From NCBI RefSeq assembly GCF_000687475.1, contig NC_057319.1:4020001-4084000 (forward strand): a DNA stretch of 64,000 nt. The letters are read 5' to 3'. Origin of the DNA: Ustilaginoidea virens (lineage: Eukaryota > Ascomycota > Sordariomycetes > Hypocreales > Clavicipitaceae). Positions 1 through 10,470 of this stretch are shown here, piece after piece (position 1 is the stretch's first letter; each line of letters opens with the position of its first letter). A program made the position numbers and the translations under genes. The notes below the pieces were generated by a model, which saw only the letters and a list, made by a program, of their open reading frames with translations, was not told the origin of the DNA and did not search any database.

Positions 1-706
1 CAGTCCTGTGGGAGGAATCAACTGGAGGGCTTCCATCCGTCAGGTCATACTTCATCTGGACGGACTCGGATGTGCTTCTCAAAGACGGGCCGCAGTCCGA
101 CGCAGCGCCGTCGCCCTTTCCGACGTTGGCATTCTTCAGGTTTGCAAAACAGTCTCCCACTTGTATGCTGCGAAACAGCGACACGGAAACCGTCTCGGTC
201 TGGACTGCCAGCTCCAGATCGTCGGGCAGCTTGATGCCGACTTCCACGCCGTGGATGACGAAACTCAGCGACGACAGGCAAAACGTGATTCCCCTAAAAA
301 CCATCAACCCATCGACATCCGTGTCAATCTCCAACGCCGGAATGTCGAACAGGGAGATTTTGTCATCGATGAAATGCAACTGCCTGATGAGCGTTCGCAT
401 CACCCTCCGCGTGACGTCGCCCACAATGTCGAACTGCGTGAGGCATGTTAGGTAGATGGTCGGGTAGCAGAGGACCGCGAAAGCCCAGTAGAGGAGCCAC
501 GAGGTAGAGGCCACGGCATAAGCCAGGTTGACGGTGGCGAACAGCGTCCAGACGTGAGCAAACGGCGCGATTCGCTGGCCCCTGGCTTCACCGACCAGGA
601 TGAGGAAGCTAAGGGCTGGCGCGCCCGAGATAAGCCATCGCCGCAGCCATTCGTAGTTGGCGGCTTGCAGGACGGCCGTGGCGGCGAACAAGGTTGGGAC
701 CGTCAT
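1..706 (-). CDS. Conserved fungal membrane protein, N-terminal part, cut by the left window edge
   Basis: One open frame runs from an ATG at 706-704 to the left edge, about 235 codons, without a stop. The first ~95 residues hold two to three hydrophobic stretches (LSFLILVG, VWTLFATVNLAY, SWLLYWAFAVLCY), so the N-terminus is membrane-anchored. A soluble part follows, rich in beta-prone segments such as LFDIPALEIDTDVDGLMV, then a region with EVGIKLPDDLELAVQTE. I recognise this as the start of a large uncharacterised protein that is widespread in filamentous ascomycetes, but I know no function for it. The ATG is the first in frame near the start of homology; an upstream exon cannot be excluded. 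The C-terminal part lies outside the window. Confidence 0.7.
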   Translation of the reverse strand, partial: MTVPTLFAATAVLQAANYEWLRRWLISGAPALSFLILVGEARGQRIAPFAHVWTLFATVNLAYAVASTSWLLYWAFAVLCYPTIYLTCLTQFDIVGDVTRRVMRTLIRQLHFIDDKISLFDIPALEIDTDVDGLMVFRGITFCLSSLSFVIHGVEVGIKLPDDLELAVQTETVSVSLFRSIQVGDCFANLKNANVGKGDGAASDCGPSLRSTSESVQMKYDLTDGSPPVDSSHRT

Positions 707-1639
707 TGAAGGCGGCCACAGCCATGCTCGAGTATCCTTTGCCTTGGTGCCCATTTTGGGCTGGCTGAGGGCTGATGAGTCTGCACACCGAATAGAGATG
801 GCCTGGCCTCTCAGACTCAGAATCAGTTTTGACAAGTGATCCAGAGTTTTCCTTTCTTTCCCCTGGTTTTTTTTTTTTATTTTTTTTTTCTCCCATCCAA
901 ACTCAAAAGGCCACGAAGAATGGTCCATCTGGTCATCTGGGGCAGGCACGCCACGCCGCTGACGTCATGACTTTCTGAGACCTCGACCTGCGCCTCTGCC
1001 GGGTGAAACCGCTGGATTGAGCTTGGAATTCCTTCGTCATTTTTGTGTTGGCCCTGCGTGGAAATGGAGGCTTCCGTGTGGGTGGCAATGTGGATGATTT
1101 GCTAATCGAACCAGACCTAGGTCGGGTGCCTGGTTCCCGCTTCCGCGTGGTGTAGTGTACCAGCCTGGTTGGTGGGTTGCCTTTGATTGTGGCAGACTGG
1201 AGCATCGGGCTGACGCGGGCTGACGTGGAACAACACAGGCCAATGCAACCCAAAATCGTACAGCCGTGGCGGTCGAATGCGAAATAACGACATCTAGTCG
1301 ATCCTGGCAGGACTGGTGCGGAGAAGGGCACAGGCAACTGTAATGCCCGGGTCGCTGCCGATACACTTTCCTACTCGTCGCTTTCGAATCCTCTTCTCTC
1401 CAAGTGCTTTTCCATGGCCCCTTGCCATTCCTTCGCCTCGACGACACGAGAGGTGGTGGTTTTGAAAAGAAAAGGCATTTGGTATTTTTCAAACTCGTGG
1501 GCAGCACATTGTCTAGCCCCTTGCCGCATGGCCCCATTCCAAGGCGAACTCATGGCTGTAATGGTATAGTTCTATTTCCCATCATTCGTCCCGTCGTCAT
1601 CCACCCACCACCCCGTCACGGAAACAGCCTCATTCTGCC
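707..1639. other. Spacer without a supported gene
   Basis: This lies between the 5' end of the left-edge gene and the 3' end of the ceramidase gene. It holds a T-rich tract around 867-888 and only short ORFs with no recognisable domain. It probably carries the promoter of the left gene and the ceramidase 3' UTR. Confidence 0.5.
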
Positions 1640-2923
1640 CTACTGCTTGACGTGCCCGGTTCCCGCTTCGTCAATGTACCTGCCCACAACCGAAACAGGC
1701 CACGCAAGCGAAGCAGTGGGATCCTCAGCGACTCGCCCCGACGTCAGCATGTCCACCAGGGCTACGGCAATATACCCCCCGATGCAAGTAAAGACGTGCC
1801 ACCTAGCTGCCCGTGAGCGACATGCCACCCGAACCAACGGCCCGAGCCCTAGCGCGAGGGGAGACATACCATCCGTGCAGCTCGAGCAGAAACGCCCAAG
1901 GCAGGCCAACCGCGTGTCGCATATCGGTCAGCAGCCAACACGTCCAGCTGTCAACCAGCCAAAAGAGGTAGCCCAAGCCAAAACTCGCTGCGCGGCAGTT
2001 TTAGCATCAGAACCCGCGGTTTCACCCGGTGCCCGCCCGCGCCGCACTTACCCAACCCCAAAGCGGCGGTTTTCCGAAAGCGGTCCTCGATGTGCGCATC
2101 TGGCACTTGAGCCGTGATGAGTTTCAGCATCCGCGTGGCAATGACGTAGACGGAGACGGCAAAGGTAGCCGCGTGGAGGAGAAACTCGTCCATGACCATG
2201 TGCGTGACCATGATGAGGGTGAAGAGGGCGAAGAGGCCGATGCCGGTCCATTTGGCGCAGCGGGGGTTGGTTTGAAAAGTCAGGACGCGATACAGCAGCG
2301 GCGCTGTCAGGAGATGCATGGATAACTCGTCTGCTGTTTTGGCGCGCGCGCGGGCATGTGAGCATGGGTTGTTGAGAAGGGAAGGGGACGGGGATAATCG
2401 GCAACGCTTTCGCAACGTACACATCTGGGTGTAGTATTTCAGCGTCATGTGATAGCCCGCAGAGCACACTCCCACGCCAATCAGTCCGCAGTACGAAATC
2501 AGCCGAGGGCCAGAAGCTCCGCTGCGTCGAGCATGCGACAGGCCGTACAGTCCGTAGACCACTGGGGCGGCGATTGAGTTTCGTTAACGGCAGTTCCCGG
2601 CGCGTCCGGAGCATCATGATTCACAAACCATAGGTCAGACTACTTAACGTGTTTATAAACTCGGCAATGTACTTGGTGACAAAGTAGTCCTAGATGATGG
2701 CTCGTTACTGTTGCCGCTTTTTGCTGAGGGGTGGAGGGGATGGAGGGAGGGAGTGAGCGAGGGAGCGAGGGAGCGGAGGAGGTTGGACTGGCTTTGTTAC
2801 CTCTTCGCAGAAGCTGGGGGACAACAGACATCAGCAACTCGGTCAGGTCAGCGCAAGGCAGTCTTTAGTCCAGCTGGCATACTTGAGGTACGACGTCGGC
2901 ACGCCCCAGTACGGCGCCAACAT
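1640..2923 (-). CDS. Alkaline ceramidase (YPC1/YDC1/ACER family), 272 aa, seven exons
   Basis: Exons: 2923-2883, 2813-2801 (13 nt), 2689-2629, 2561-2421, 2333-2052, 1987-1870, 1802-1640; total 819 nt. The spliced protein starts MLAPYWGVPTSYLNFCEEDY, followed by YIAEFINTL, which is the ceramidase N-terminal signature. Next come the His-containing GYHMTLKYYTQMSDELSM and, near the C-terminus, LPWAFLLELHGWWHVFTCIG, which carries the paired histidines expected to bind catalytic zinc. Multiple hydrophobic segments fit a seven-pass ER/Golgi membrane enzyme that hydrolyses (phyto/dihydro)ceramide to a sphingoid base and a fatty acid. All introns are GT-AG, and each junction was chosen because it keeps the family motif intact. 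The 13-nt second exon supplies most of NFCEE. Length matches the family. Confidence 0.88.
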
Positions 2924-3306
2924 GGGCCTGCTGGTCTCGAGGGGTCGAGCCTGGAGATGGGCGCCTTGGGCCATGTCGGGAGGCCAAGACGGGTGTTTTG
3001 CGACGAAGCGGCGAAGCGGCGAAGCGTCTGGTTTCGGCGAGCTGGCTTTGGCAAAGATGAAAAACGGTAAACCAAGAAAACCCCCGCTTTGGCGCGCCGT
3101 CATGTCGTCGGAATTCTGACATGACGTGAAAAGCCCGGCCTCGGTCTTAGTCAGCTGTTTGTTGGGTTGGGGTAGGTTAGGTAGGTAGGTATTTGGGGTA
3201 TTTGGGGTATTTGGGGCGAGCGAGCCCCATCTCGGACACGACAGGACGGACTGCAGGAAATGTCGCGGCGGACGGGAACCGGCGTCTTGCGTTTCCGTGT
3301 TTCTGT

Positions 3307-3378
3307 TCCGTCTGTCCGTCTGTCCGTCTGTCCGTCTGTCCGTCTGTCCGTCTGTCCGTCTGTCCGTCTTTCCGTCTT
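3307..3378. repeat. 8-bp tandem repeat, unit TCCGTCTG, about 8-9 copies
   Basis: A nearly perfect array of the 8-mer, decaying into T-rich CCGTCTTT-like units and then CGCCTCTTT units up to about 3455. It sits 0.4 kb upstream of the ceramidase start on the transcribed-away side, so it could lie in its promoter. An 8-bp period means length changes would shift any reading frame; the region reads as non-coding. Confidence 0.9.
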
Positions 3379-5837
3379 TTACGTCTCTCTTTTCCGTCTC
3401 TTTTTCGCCTCTTATTCGCCTCTCTTTCGCCTCTTTTTCGCCTCGTTTTCGTCTCTTGTCAGCAAAGGGGGGTCTGGCTGGCACCTTGCCCGGTGGAGAG
3501 GCGCGATGGTTCTTTTGATGCTTGTTGGTGTCTGCTTGCATGTGGTCGGTCTGGGTTGCTGGCGGGGAGGATAACGCAGCCAGCTGCTCTCGCGCGACCC
3601 GACCGACGGACGGGCTGCGGCATAATCGGCAGGCGGGCCGGGCCACAGACCAGCGAGCGGCGTTTGCCTTGGTCCAAGCACGATTTGCTCGAGAGAACCC
3701 AGCCCACCCAGCCCAGCGCAACAACTTTTCCCTTCATGGTGAGTGGCGTGGCGGCGCCTTGGGGGTTTTGGCCCCAGGGTGCCTGGTCCTGACGAGTACC
3801 GAGTACGCCGCTGGTACCCGGCTGGCAGGCTCTATACGCACGCGAGGACCAGGTACTGGGAATGTATCGGGCAACCCCTAGGTACCTTACCTAGAGGAGA
3901 GGGTATGGAAGCAATAATCCACGATGCGGGCAAAAGCTTGTTCTAGGAAGGGAAAGTGCACGCCGCATAGCAGGCCTTTGAAACGGCCAAGAATACCTGG
4001 TCGAGTCGGCTGATTTTCTAGACCACACCTTTGATGGCTTCATGCGAAATAAGCAGGCATGTATCCCCGAGGCCAGGTTCCCGTCTCTCTCACGCAGCAA
4101 TTCGACGCCTTGTGCCATCGTCCAAGTCCGATGTTGGGAGGCTGCCGAGGAAAGTCTCTGCAGGTGATTCAATTTTGGGGGAAAAGGGCAGAGCACTAGA
4201 CAGGCCTGCGGTTACCAGGGCGCGGTGTGATTATGCTCGCAAAGGACCGGACAGAAATCCCTCGACACTCGGCAGGACTCGCCATCCTACCCGGTCTCTG
4301 CTTTCTGGCCGGAAGAAGTGGACAAGAAAGACGACCGACTGCAGTTTCGCGAGGTCGCTGGTAGGCGGCAACCAACTGCCGCGCCATGTGGGTGTGGGCT
4401 GGGCATGTGCTTCATCGCGGGTCGAGCACCGGCCTCACTCAAGCATGCAAGAAATACCCGATAAATCCATCCATCTGGGACGGAGAGTGCGGACGCCAGA
4501 CGCCGCATCTACGGAGGGAGTCGTCAACTCGGGGTCTGGTACGAAATTTTTCACCTCCGTCCTGGCCAAAGCAAGCTGAAAGTTTCAAGTGTACGTCAGT
4601 CATGCCGGGGCCTTGTACATTATCAGGGCGCGCATATTTTGCTTAGTACCGGCTTGAAGGGACACTCGCATCAAGACGGCATTTCGCATTACAAGCTCGG
4701 AATCGAAACAGAATCCATGCAATTTTCAATACATAGCCGTCGGAGAACAAAGCAGTAAAAATCAAATCCCACAGTCCTGCAAGCTTGCAGATTGTGTGCA
4801 ACCCTGCTTTTATACATTAGCGCTCGGCCCACCGCGTCGCCTGGCAAACAAGCTCAAGATGTAGTATTTCCCCTTGATTGGGATGTCTGCCGTCGCCTAA
4901 ATCAATCTTGCGTCTTCATGGCTTGTCCCTGACGCGGCTGGGCTACCGAGCGATTCACCGACGTCGGTGGCGAAGCGGGACGGAGAGTCACGCGAGAATG
5001 AATATATTAGAGTTTGCTTATGCTCCCATTCAGGCCGTCTCGGCGAGATTCAGTTTGCGTCGTTTGAGAGCCGGCGCATCAAATACGGTTCAAAACCGGC
5101 CTTTTTGTCATTTTGGCTTTTCGCAACAACTCACTCGACCTGGGTGAGGCGAAGACGCCGAACTGGCTGGCCTCGGCATCTTCTTTTGGCTCTCGCATCC
5201 TTAAACGCACCATATGAGGGCATTATCGATTTTTATCCAGTCCTCGTATTAGTCTCGACCCATTCCTCTTCCTCCCCTTTAAGCTTCTTCTTATCGCCGC
5301 CATGACAACTCCTCGCAGCAGACATGCATGTGTAATGAGCGGCAGCAAACAATTGATGTCAGACCGTCAGCGTCATCGCCTCTCACAAGCCTCGCTGCGC
5401 ATGCCCTGCGATGAGATGCACCTCGCCGCGGTGGCTCGACAATTAAGCCATGTCGTGGCTCACGGCGTGGTTTTCAACTCGCCCAAGCCATGGGTAGGTA
5501 GCAAGCGCCGTCAGGAGAGCGCTCGACCGACGTTGATTTTTCCGGCACGTCTCGGCAAGGTTTCCACCGAGGTTCGACATTTCCTCGCCTCCAGCTCCTC
5601 TTCGATGCGTACCACATGAAACCTGCAGCGGGGGGTTTTCCCGACTCACGTCCAGTCAGCGGTTGCCCGCGGCAATCGCCACGGGGATTTCCGCTCATCA
5701 GCCGCGTCCCCCAGCGGCCAAACTGCGAAGAGCCGAAACTCTATCGCTAAACACAGCAGAACGATTTAACCGCCCATCTTCGGCACGTTCTTCCATCCCT
5801 GCCATCCCGCCTCCCGGCTCAACCACGTTGCTGCGCC

Positions 5838-5864
5838 GGGGGGGGGGGGGGGGGGGGGGGGGGG
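5838..5864. repeat. Poly-G tract, 27 G
   Basis: An uninterrupted G run about 175 nt upstream of the transporter start codon. It is a G-quadruplex candidate and a likely site of length error in sequencing. Confidence 0.9.
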
Positions 5865-6039
5865 CCGAAATGCATCTCCACTGTTCAGATTCAACGCAGC
5901 AGGCAAGACTGGCCAAATGCCCCGATGATAAAATCCAAGGCACCACCCCCCCGGGGAATCCAGGACCATCCTGCGTCCCGCCTAGGCTCCCGCGCAAACC
6001 TTTGAGGGGCTCAACACAACCACGCCGGCCTAAGCAAAG

Positions 6040-7702
6040 ATGGCGCTGTCGGGCGTCGCCAGAGCGGTCTGGGACCCGTGTCCGCGGCAGCAAAGACTCC
6101 TCATGAAGCTCGACTGCACGCTGCTGCTGTATCTCTCCGTCATGTGGTTCCTCTTCGGCATCAACCGGGCGAGCTACAGCACCGCGTACATTAGCGGCAT
6201 GAAGGAAGCCGTCGGCTTCGCGGGCAAAGAGTTCAACTACATGGAGACCATCTTCCTGGTCTTCTACGTGGTTTTCCAGGTGCCCTGCATGGTGCTTCTG
6301 ACGCTCGTCCGCCCGAGATACGTGTTCGTCACGGCCAACGTGCTGTGGAGCATCCTCACGCTGGCCACGTACCGCGTCGATCATGTGTGGCAGGTCTTCA
6401 TGCTGAATGGCGTCGAGGGCGCGTGCATGGCTCTCGCGTAGTGAGTTTTTTTTTTATTCCTGTGCCACGGGCCCTGGCCCGGCCCTCCAGACGAATTCGG
6501 CGGCGCGACCTGACAAAGGCGGGGAGCAGTGTTGGCGCCCACTTCACGTACGGAGCGTGGTATACCGAGTCCGAGCTGGGAACCAGAGCCGCCATCTTTT
6601 GCGGCTTCGGCAACCTGGGCAACATGGCGGGCGGATGGATCCAGGCCGGGCTGCTGGCGTCGCTCTCCGGAGGACCCCTTCCGCCGTGGCGACTCATCTT
6701 CATCGTTGTTGCCGCCATGGCCTTTCCTCTCGCTCTCATCGGTACGTCAGCTGTGACGGTCGTCACCGACAGATTTGACAGAAGCCCAGCTGACCATGAA
6801 CCCCGTCCCAGGATGGTTCTTCATCCCCGACCTGCCCCATCACCGCAGCGCGTGGTTCCTCTCGGCAGAAGAGCAAGAATACGCAATCAGGAGAATGGGC
6901 AAAGCGCAAGAGCACACCTGGGACCGCACCGTCTTCCGCCGCGTCCTCCTAAGTTGGCAGTTCTGGCTCCTGCCAACCATATTCATGCGTGAGGCCCATC
7001 CCCGCCCCGACACCCTCGCGAGTCCGCGGGTGAAGGAAAAAAACATGGCTGATTCGTACAGTATTCGCCCTCTGCATACAATGCCTAGGCAACAACGTCA
7101 TCCCGCTCTGGATGGCGTCGAGAGGGTACAGCGTCATCCAGCAGAACAACTACCCGACAGCCAGGTACGCCGTCGCCATCGTCGCCACCCTCGTGTACAC
7201 CATCGTGTCCGACCGCCTCAAGTCTCGATGGGGATGCTCCCTCTGCATCGGCTTCACCTTTGTCGTGGGCAGCGCCATCCTGGTCGCGCACCCTGCCTCG
7301 GATGCGGCCTACTTCTTTGCCTTTTTCCTCCTCGGCACGACGTACGCGCCGCAAGCGCTGTGGTACTCGTGGGCGGCCGACCTGACGGCCCACGACGTGC
7401 AGCTGAGGGCGCTAACGACGGGGTTCATGAACTCGTTTGATTTCGTGTTTGTGAGCTGGTGGGCGATTGTGTTTTACCCCGTGACGGATGCGCCAGAGTA
7501 TCCGAGAGGGTTCGTTGCCAGCTTGGTGACAGGTGCTTTGACGATTCCCATCATTGCCTTGATTGCGTATCTCGAGAGACGGGGTCGTCAGATTGGCACG
7601 ATTGGGAGGATGCTGGACGATGCGGAGGGGCCGGGGAAGGCCGAGGGGCAATGTGGCGATGCAAAGGAGACAAAAGCGGCCGCTTGTCCTCCATCGAACT
7701 AG
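6040..7702 (+). CDS. MFS transporter of the anion:cation symporter family (Dal5/Fen2/Tna1-like), 476 aa
   Basis: Exons: 6040-6440, 6530-6741, 6812-6988, 7062-7702; total 1431 nt. The protein starts MALSGVARAVWDPCPRQQRL and has about 12 hydrophobic segments. The start LRKLD-like LLMKLDCTLLLYLSVMWFLF, the segment NRASYSTAYISGMKE and the MFS loop after helix 4 (ARFxxG-like VEGACMALAY) match the fungal allantoate/pantothenate/nicotinate permease group. The second half includes GNNVIPLWMASRGYSVIQQNNYPT and DRLKSRWG, then the conserved ALTTGFMNSFDF. A plasma-membrane proton symporter for a small organic anion is expected; the substrate (pantothenate, nicotinate, allantoate or a related compound) cannot be told from sequence. 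Intron 3 uses the tacag site at 7057-7061 rather than a later AG, because only that keeps LFALCIQCLGNN in frame. Confidence 0.85.
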
Positions 7703-7950
7703 CAAGATGTCAGGAACTGGCGACCATGGTCATTATATAATGTTTGAATCAAAACCAAGCTCGTGCAATGATATGGCACGAATAGTATGGAAACCAGGCC
7801 GAAGATGGTGTCTTTGTATGTAGTCGGAGCCTCTGAACATAAGCCCTCAACACTTTTGACACCGGAGAATTCGACGGCACCCCAGTAAAGAATAAGGAAA
7901 GACAGCCAATCTGACGTCGATGTCATCACCCGACAACCCCTTCATCAGAT

Positions 7951-8636
7951 TTAAAAGGCATCATTGATGACCGTGGCCCCTTCGCCCTGTTCGGCATGGG
8001 GTGCCCATTGAAATCCTAGTTTCACAGCGGAAGCCTCCAGCGCATCTGAGACTGAGCGTTAGTACTACGAACACTTGATATTCTCTTTAACCGCCTTCAT
8101 CAACCTACCAATATCTGCCGGGAGAACAATCTCTCCACTGTTATGGAGTTCCACTAGAGCGTCTTTGACCCAAATGGCAAGTGAAGGTTTCTCCTGCTCG
8201 TTTCGAAGGGCTGCCATCTGCCGGGACGTTGTTTAGCACTGCCACCGTGCGAGAATAGCTCTTGATCTCATTCATCCACCAGGATCAAGACGATTAACGA
8301 TAAGGATTCTGCCGGCCTGGCCTCTCTACCTTGATACTTCCATCCGCCTTCGAGATTGGGCGCATGATGGAAAGAGGAACCGTCAGGCGATTCCGTGAAA
8401 ATCAGACCCCAGTGCTATATATATCGATATGATCAGTCAGTTGGCGGGCAAGCAAAAGAAAAGGGCTCAGGACGACTAGCATAGTCTCCCGGGCGTGGAC
8501 GGGCTTTCAAGGTGATGTAGATTGACTTTGCCTTGAGGCTTCCGTTCTTGCGTTGAGCGGCATCTTTGACGTTGTGAAACTCTAGAAGAGGGAATCGTAG
8601 GGTCTGGTGTGCCAGGGAGACATCATGAGCACTGAC
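7951..8636 (-). pseudogene. Relic of a conserved fungal gene with in-frame stops and frameshifts
   Basis: Read downward from 8636, one frame gives AHDVSLAHQTLRFPLLEFHN and continues to EPFSFACPPTD. It then meets TGA and TAG in frame at about 8435-8414 and resumes in the same frame with HWGLIFTESPDGSSFHHAP. At about 8286 the frame changes to NNVPADGSPSKRAGETFTC, and at about 8198 it changes again to WVKDALVELHNSGEIVLPAD. A normal intron follows (GTAGGT donor, TACTAAC branch site, CAG acceptor, about 8119-8057), then a last exon ending at a TAA at 7951. I recognise the VPADGSPS...FTC.WVKDAL pattern as a fungal uncharacterised family. Both stops are one C-to-T change from CGA or CAG. The preserved intron suggests recent decay; sequencing error is an alternative. 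Confidence 0.6.
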
Positions 8637-9119
8637 TCGGTGGTTGCGGTCAGATGAGCGCCTTTTGTACACGATAGATGCCTGGATATGCAGCGTATTA
8701 CTGGCCGCTTTAAAATAGGCAGCAGCCCGCCCTGACCTGAGTCCTCTCGGGCAAACAACGTTGAACTTTGCTTCGATATATCCCACTAGAGTCGACTCCG
8801 TACGGAGTGCTGCGTCCTGGATTTTCCTTGATGCCACGGTGCCCCATACAATGGCAGGACACCTCGAACGGGCACTGAAATTCATACGGAGCACCAAACT
8901 CCCACACCCAGACCGGGCCGTTGCCAGAACGCTTCCTTCAAGGGTCGACTGATCCCCCGCAGGCTGCTCATCACCTGCTTCAGAGATGCTGCGATGGGAC
9001 AGACAACCACGACCTGGCATCCTTTGTATCTGATTAGGAACGGTTGTTCAACATGTGTGCGTCTTGACGAGCTTTCCGAAAGGGCCGCGCTGACGATCAA
9101 TCAGCAGTCGTCGACGATG
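8637..9119. other. Spacer between two oppositely oriented gene relics
   Basis: Short ORFs on both strands with no recognised motif. Degenerate 5' sequence of one or both neighbouring relics may be present. A CCGTACGGAGT word occurs near 8799. Confidence 0.4.
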
Positions 9120-10470
9120 GCCCAATCCACCAGCCCAAGGGCAAAGCCGGCACGGCCAACATCACCAAAAGAGACGGTGGCAGGTGCCTCATCACTGGAC
9201 TGGGCAACTCTCTCTGGTATCCGCCCATTGTCGCTCCTCTGCTTGCTGCTAGGAAGATCCACGTCAGCGAGGTACTGAACCTGCCGCAACCGTTCATACT
9301 TGCTGGGCTGAGAAAAAGCTTGCCCAGAGCTTCAATGGCATTCTCGGCGCTCCCGTCGGACCTGACTTGCGGGACTGGGTGCTCTCGAAACCAGTCGTTC
9401 CAAATTCCTATCAGAGTCACTGGCTTGTTCGCAAATCTGCAGCAGCCGCGCTATCGAAAGGATTCTTTCGAATCAAGCTTGGCAAAGGATCCCGAAGTAT
9501 TTTCTTTCCCCCCCCCTTTTTTCATCCCTTTGCTCATGAGTATCCGATCTGTTCAGGTCACCCGCCCTGACGCAGATGCAGTATGTTGTTGTTGCTATCA
9601 GAAATGGGGGCCCATCTTGGCCCTCCATCGTGGAGAAGGCTCCGCGGGTTCGCAGAGACCGTTTTGCGGAAAGGACCATCTCTTGCGTGGATGCTCCGGC
9701 TGCTTCTGCATTGGAAATCCTGTCACGAGTCGCGAAACCAATCCGGTGGGCCCTGATATCGCGAGAAAAATTGCCAGCAAGAGACCCAAGCCGCTTCCCA
9801 AGACGGCGTCATTTACCCCATGGCGCTGCTTTCTCGAACGCGGTGCTGTAGTCGTGTCCGACTCGAATAACTCCTACCTCCTGACCAAGCAAAGTCCGCG
9901 GCATCCCCCCGGGACTTTGCATTGATGTTCTCTGCGACGACGAGGAGGCAGCGCTCATCCGCGACCTGCAGAGAGGCATTGCGGAGCTGCGGGCGACACC
10001 GAAGGAGGTTGCGCCGGGGTTCGCCATCACCAACTCTCTCGGCACGACATGTTTTGATTACAGAATCAACGCCGGGCTGCACTGTGACGCCGATCGGGGA
10101 AGCTTTGTCGGACCGTTTGTGGACGAGGACGAGTCGAACAAGACTCTCATGGTCGGCGCACTGCCGAATGTCTCCCATCGCGCCGGGCATCGAAATCACA
10201 TTTACCCACGGAGACCTGAACATGCGGAACGTCCTCATGCATAATGGAAGGGCTTTCCGGCATTGTCGGCTGGGAAAACTCGGGGGATGGTACCCGGAAT
10301 GCTGGGATTACACCAAGGCCCGATACGTCACCAAACCCAACCTGCGGTGGCTCAAGTTCATGGACAAGGTGTTCAACCGCCATGGAGAGTATGACGCCTC
10401 GCTTCTGCCTCGACTGGAGTGCGTGATGCCACTGCTCCCCCCAAAAGCCAGCTGCTCCGTCTCTTGAAAC
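9120..10470 (+). pseudogene. Relic of an HNH-like / phosphotransferase (APH family) fusion gene
   Basis: Fragments appear in the order expected for a fungal two-part protein. An HNH-like start is at about 9135-9270 (KRDGGRCLITG...PPIVAPLL). A linker at 9316-9480 in another frame reads GAPVGPDLRDWVLS and SHWLVRKSAAAALSKGFFR. The APH kinase part spans 9865-10440: SYLLTK, then GIPPGLCIDVLCDDEEAA, GPFVDEDE, THGDLNMRNVLM (the Brenner-type catalytic loop), GIVGWENSG and WYPECWDYTKARYVTK. Frames change at about 9892, 10189, 10249 and 10286; the last two partly compensate. The DW of the usual Mg-binding IVDWE motif reads GW here. With at least four indels this is unlikely to be functional. Such kinases phosphorylate small molecules; the ancestral substrate is unknown. 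Confidence 0.7.

Larger units (their letters stand above)
2924..6039. other. Long spacer with simple repeats, no firmly supported gene
   Basis: The region separates the ceramidase start from the transporter start. It contains an 8-bp tandem repeat (3307-3378), pyrimidine-rich tracts to about 3455, and a 27-G run (5838-5864). An ORF at 5302-5619 (105 codons) starts in a good fungal context (gccgccATG) after a pyrimidine-rich leader. It has no recognisable domain and may be a short gene or the first exon of one; I give it only about 0.2. Other ORFs here (e.g. 4031-4579) look like chance frames. Confidence 0.45.

Noticed and set aside
2843..3724. 293-codon minus-strand frame over the 8-bp repeat
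   Set aside because: Its middle is translated tandem repeat (TDRRTDRQ-like) and the rest is low-complexity; its 3' end overlaps the real ceramidase first exon in another frame.
8433..9020. 195-codon minus-strand frame as an intact gene
   Set aside because: Only its C-terminal ~67 codons resemble a protein family, and they continue past two stops into the relic described; the upstream part looks non-coding.
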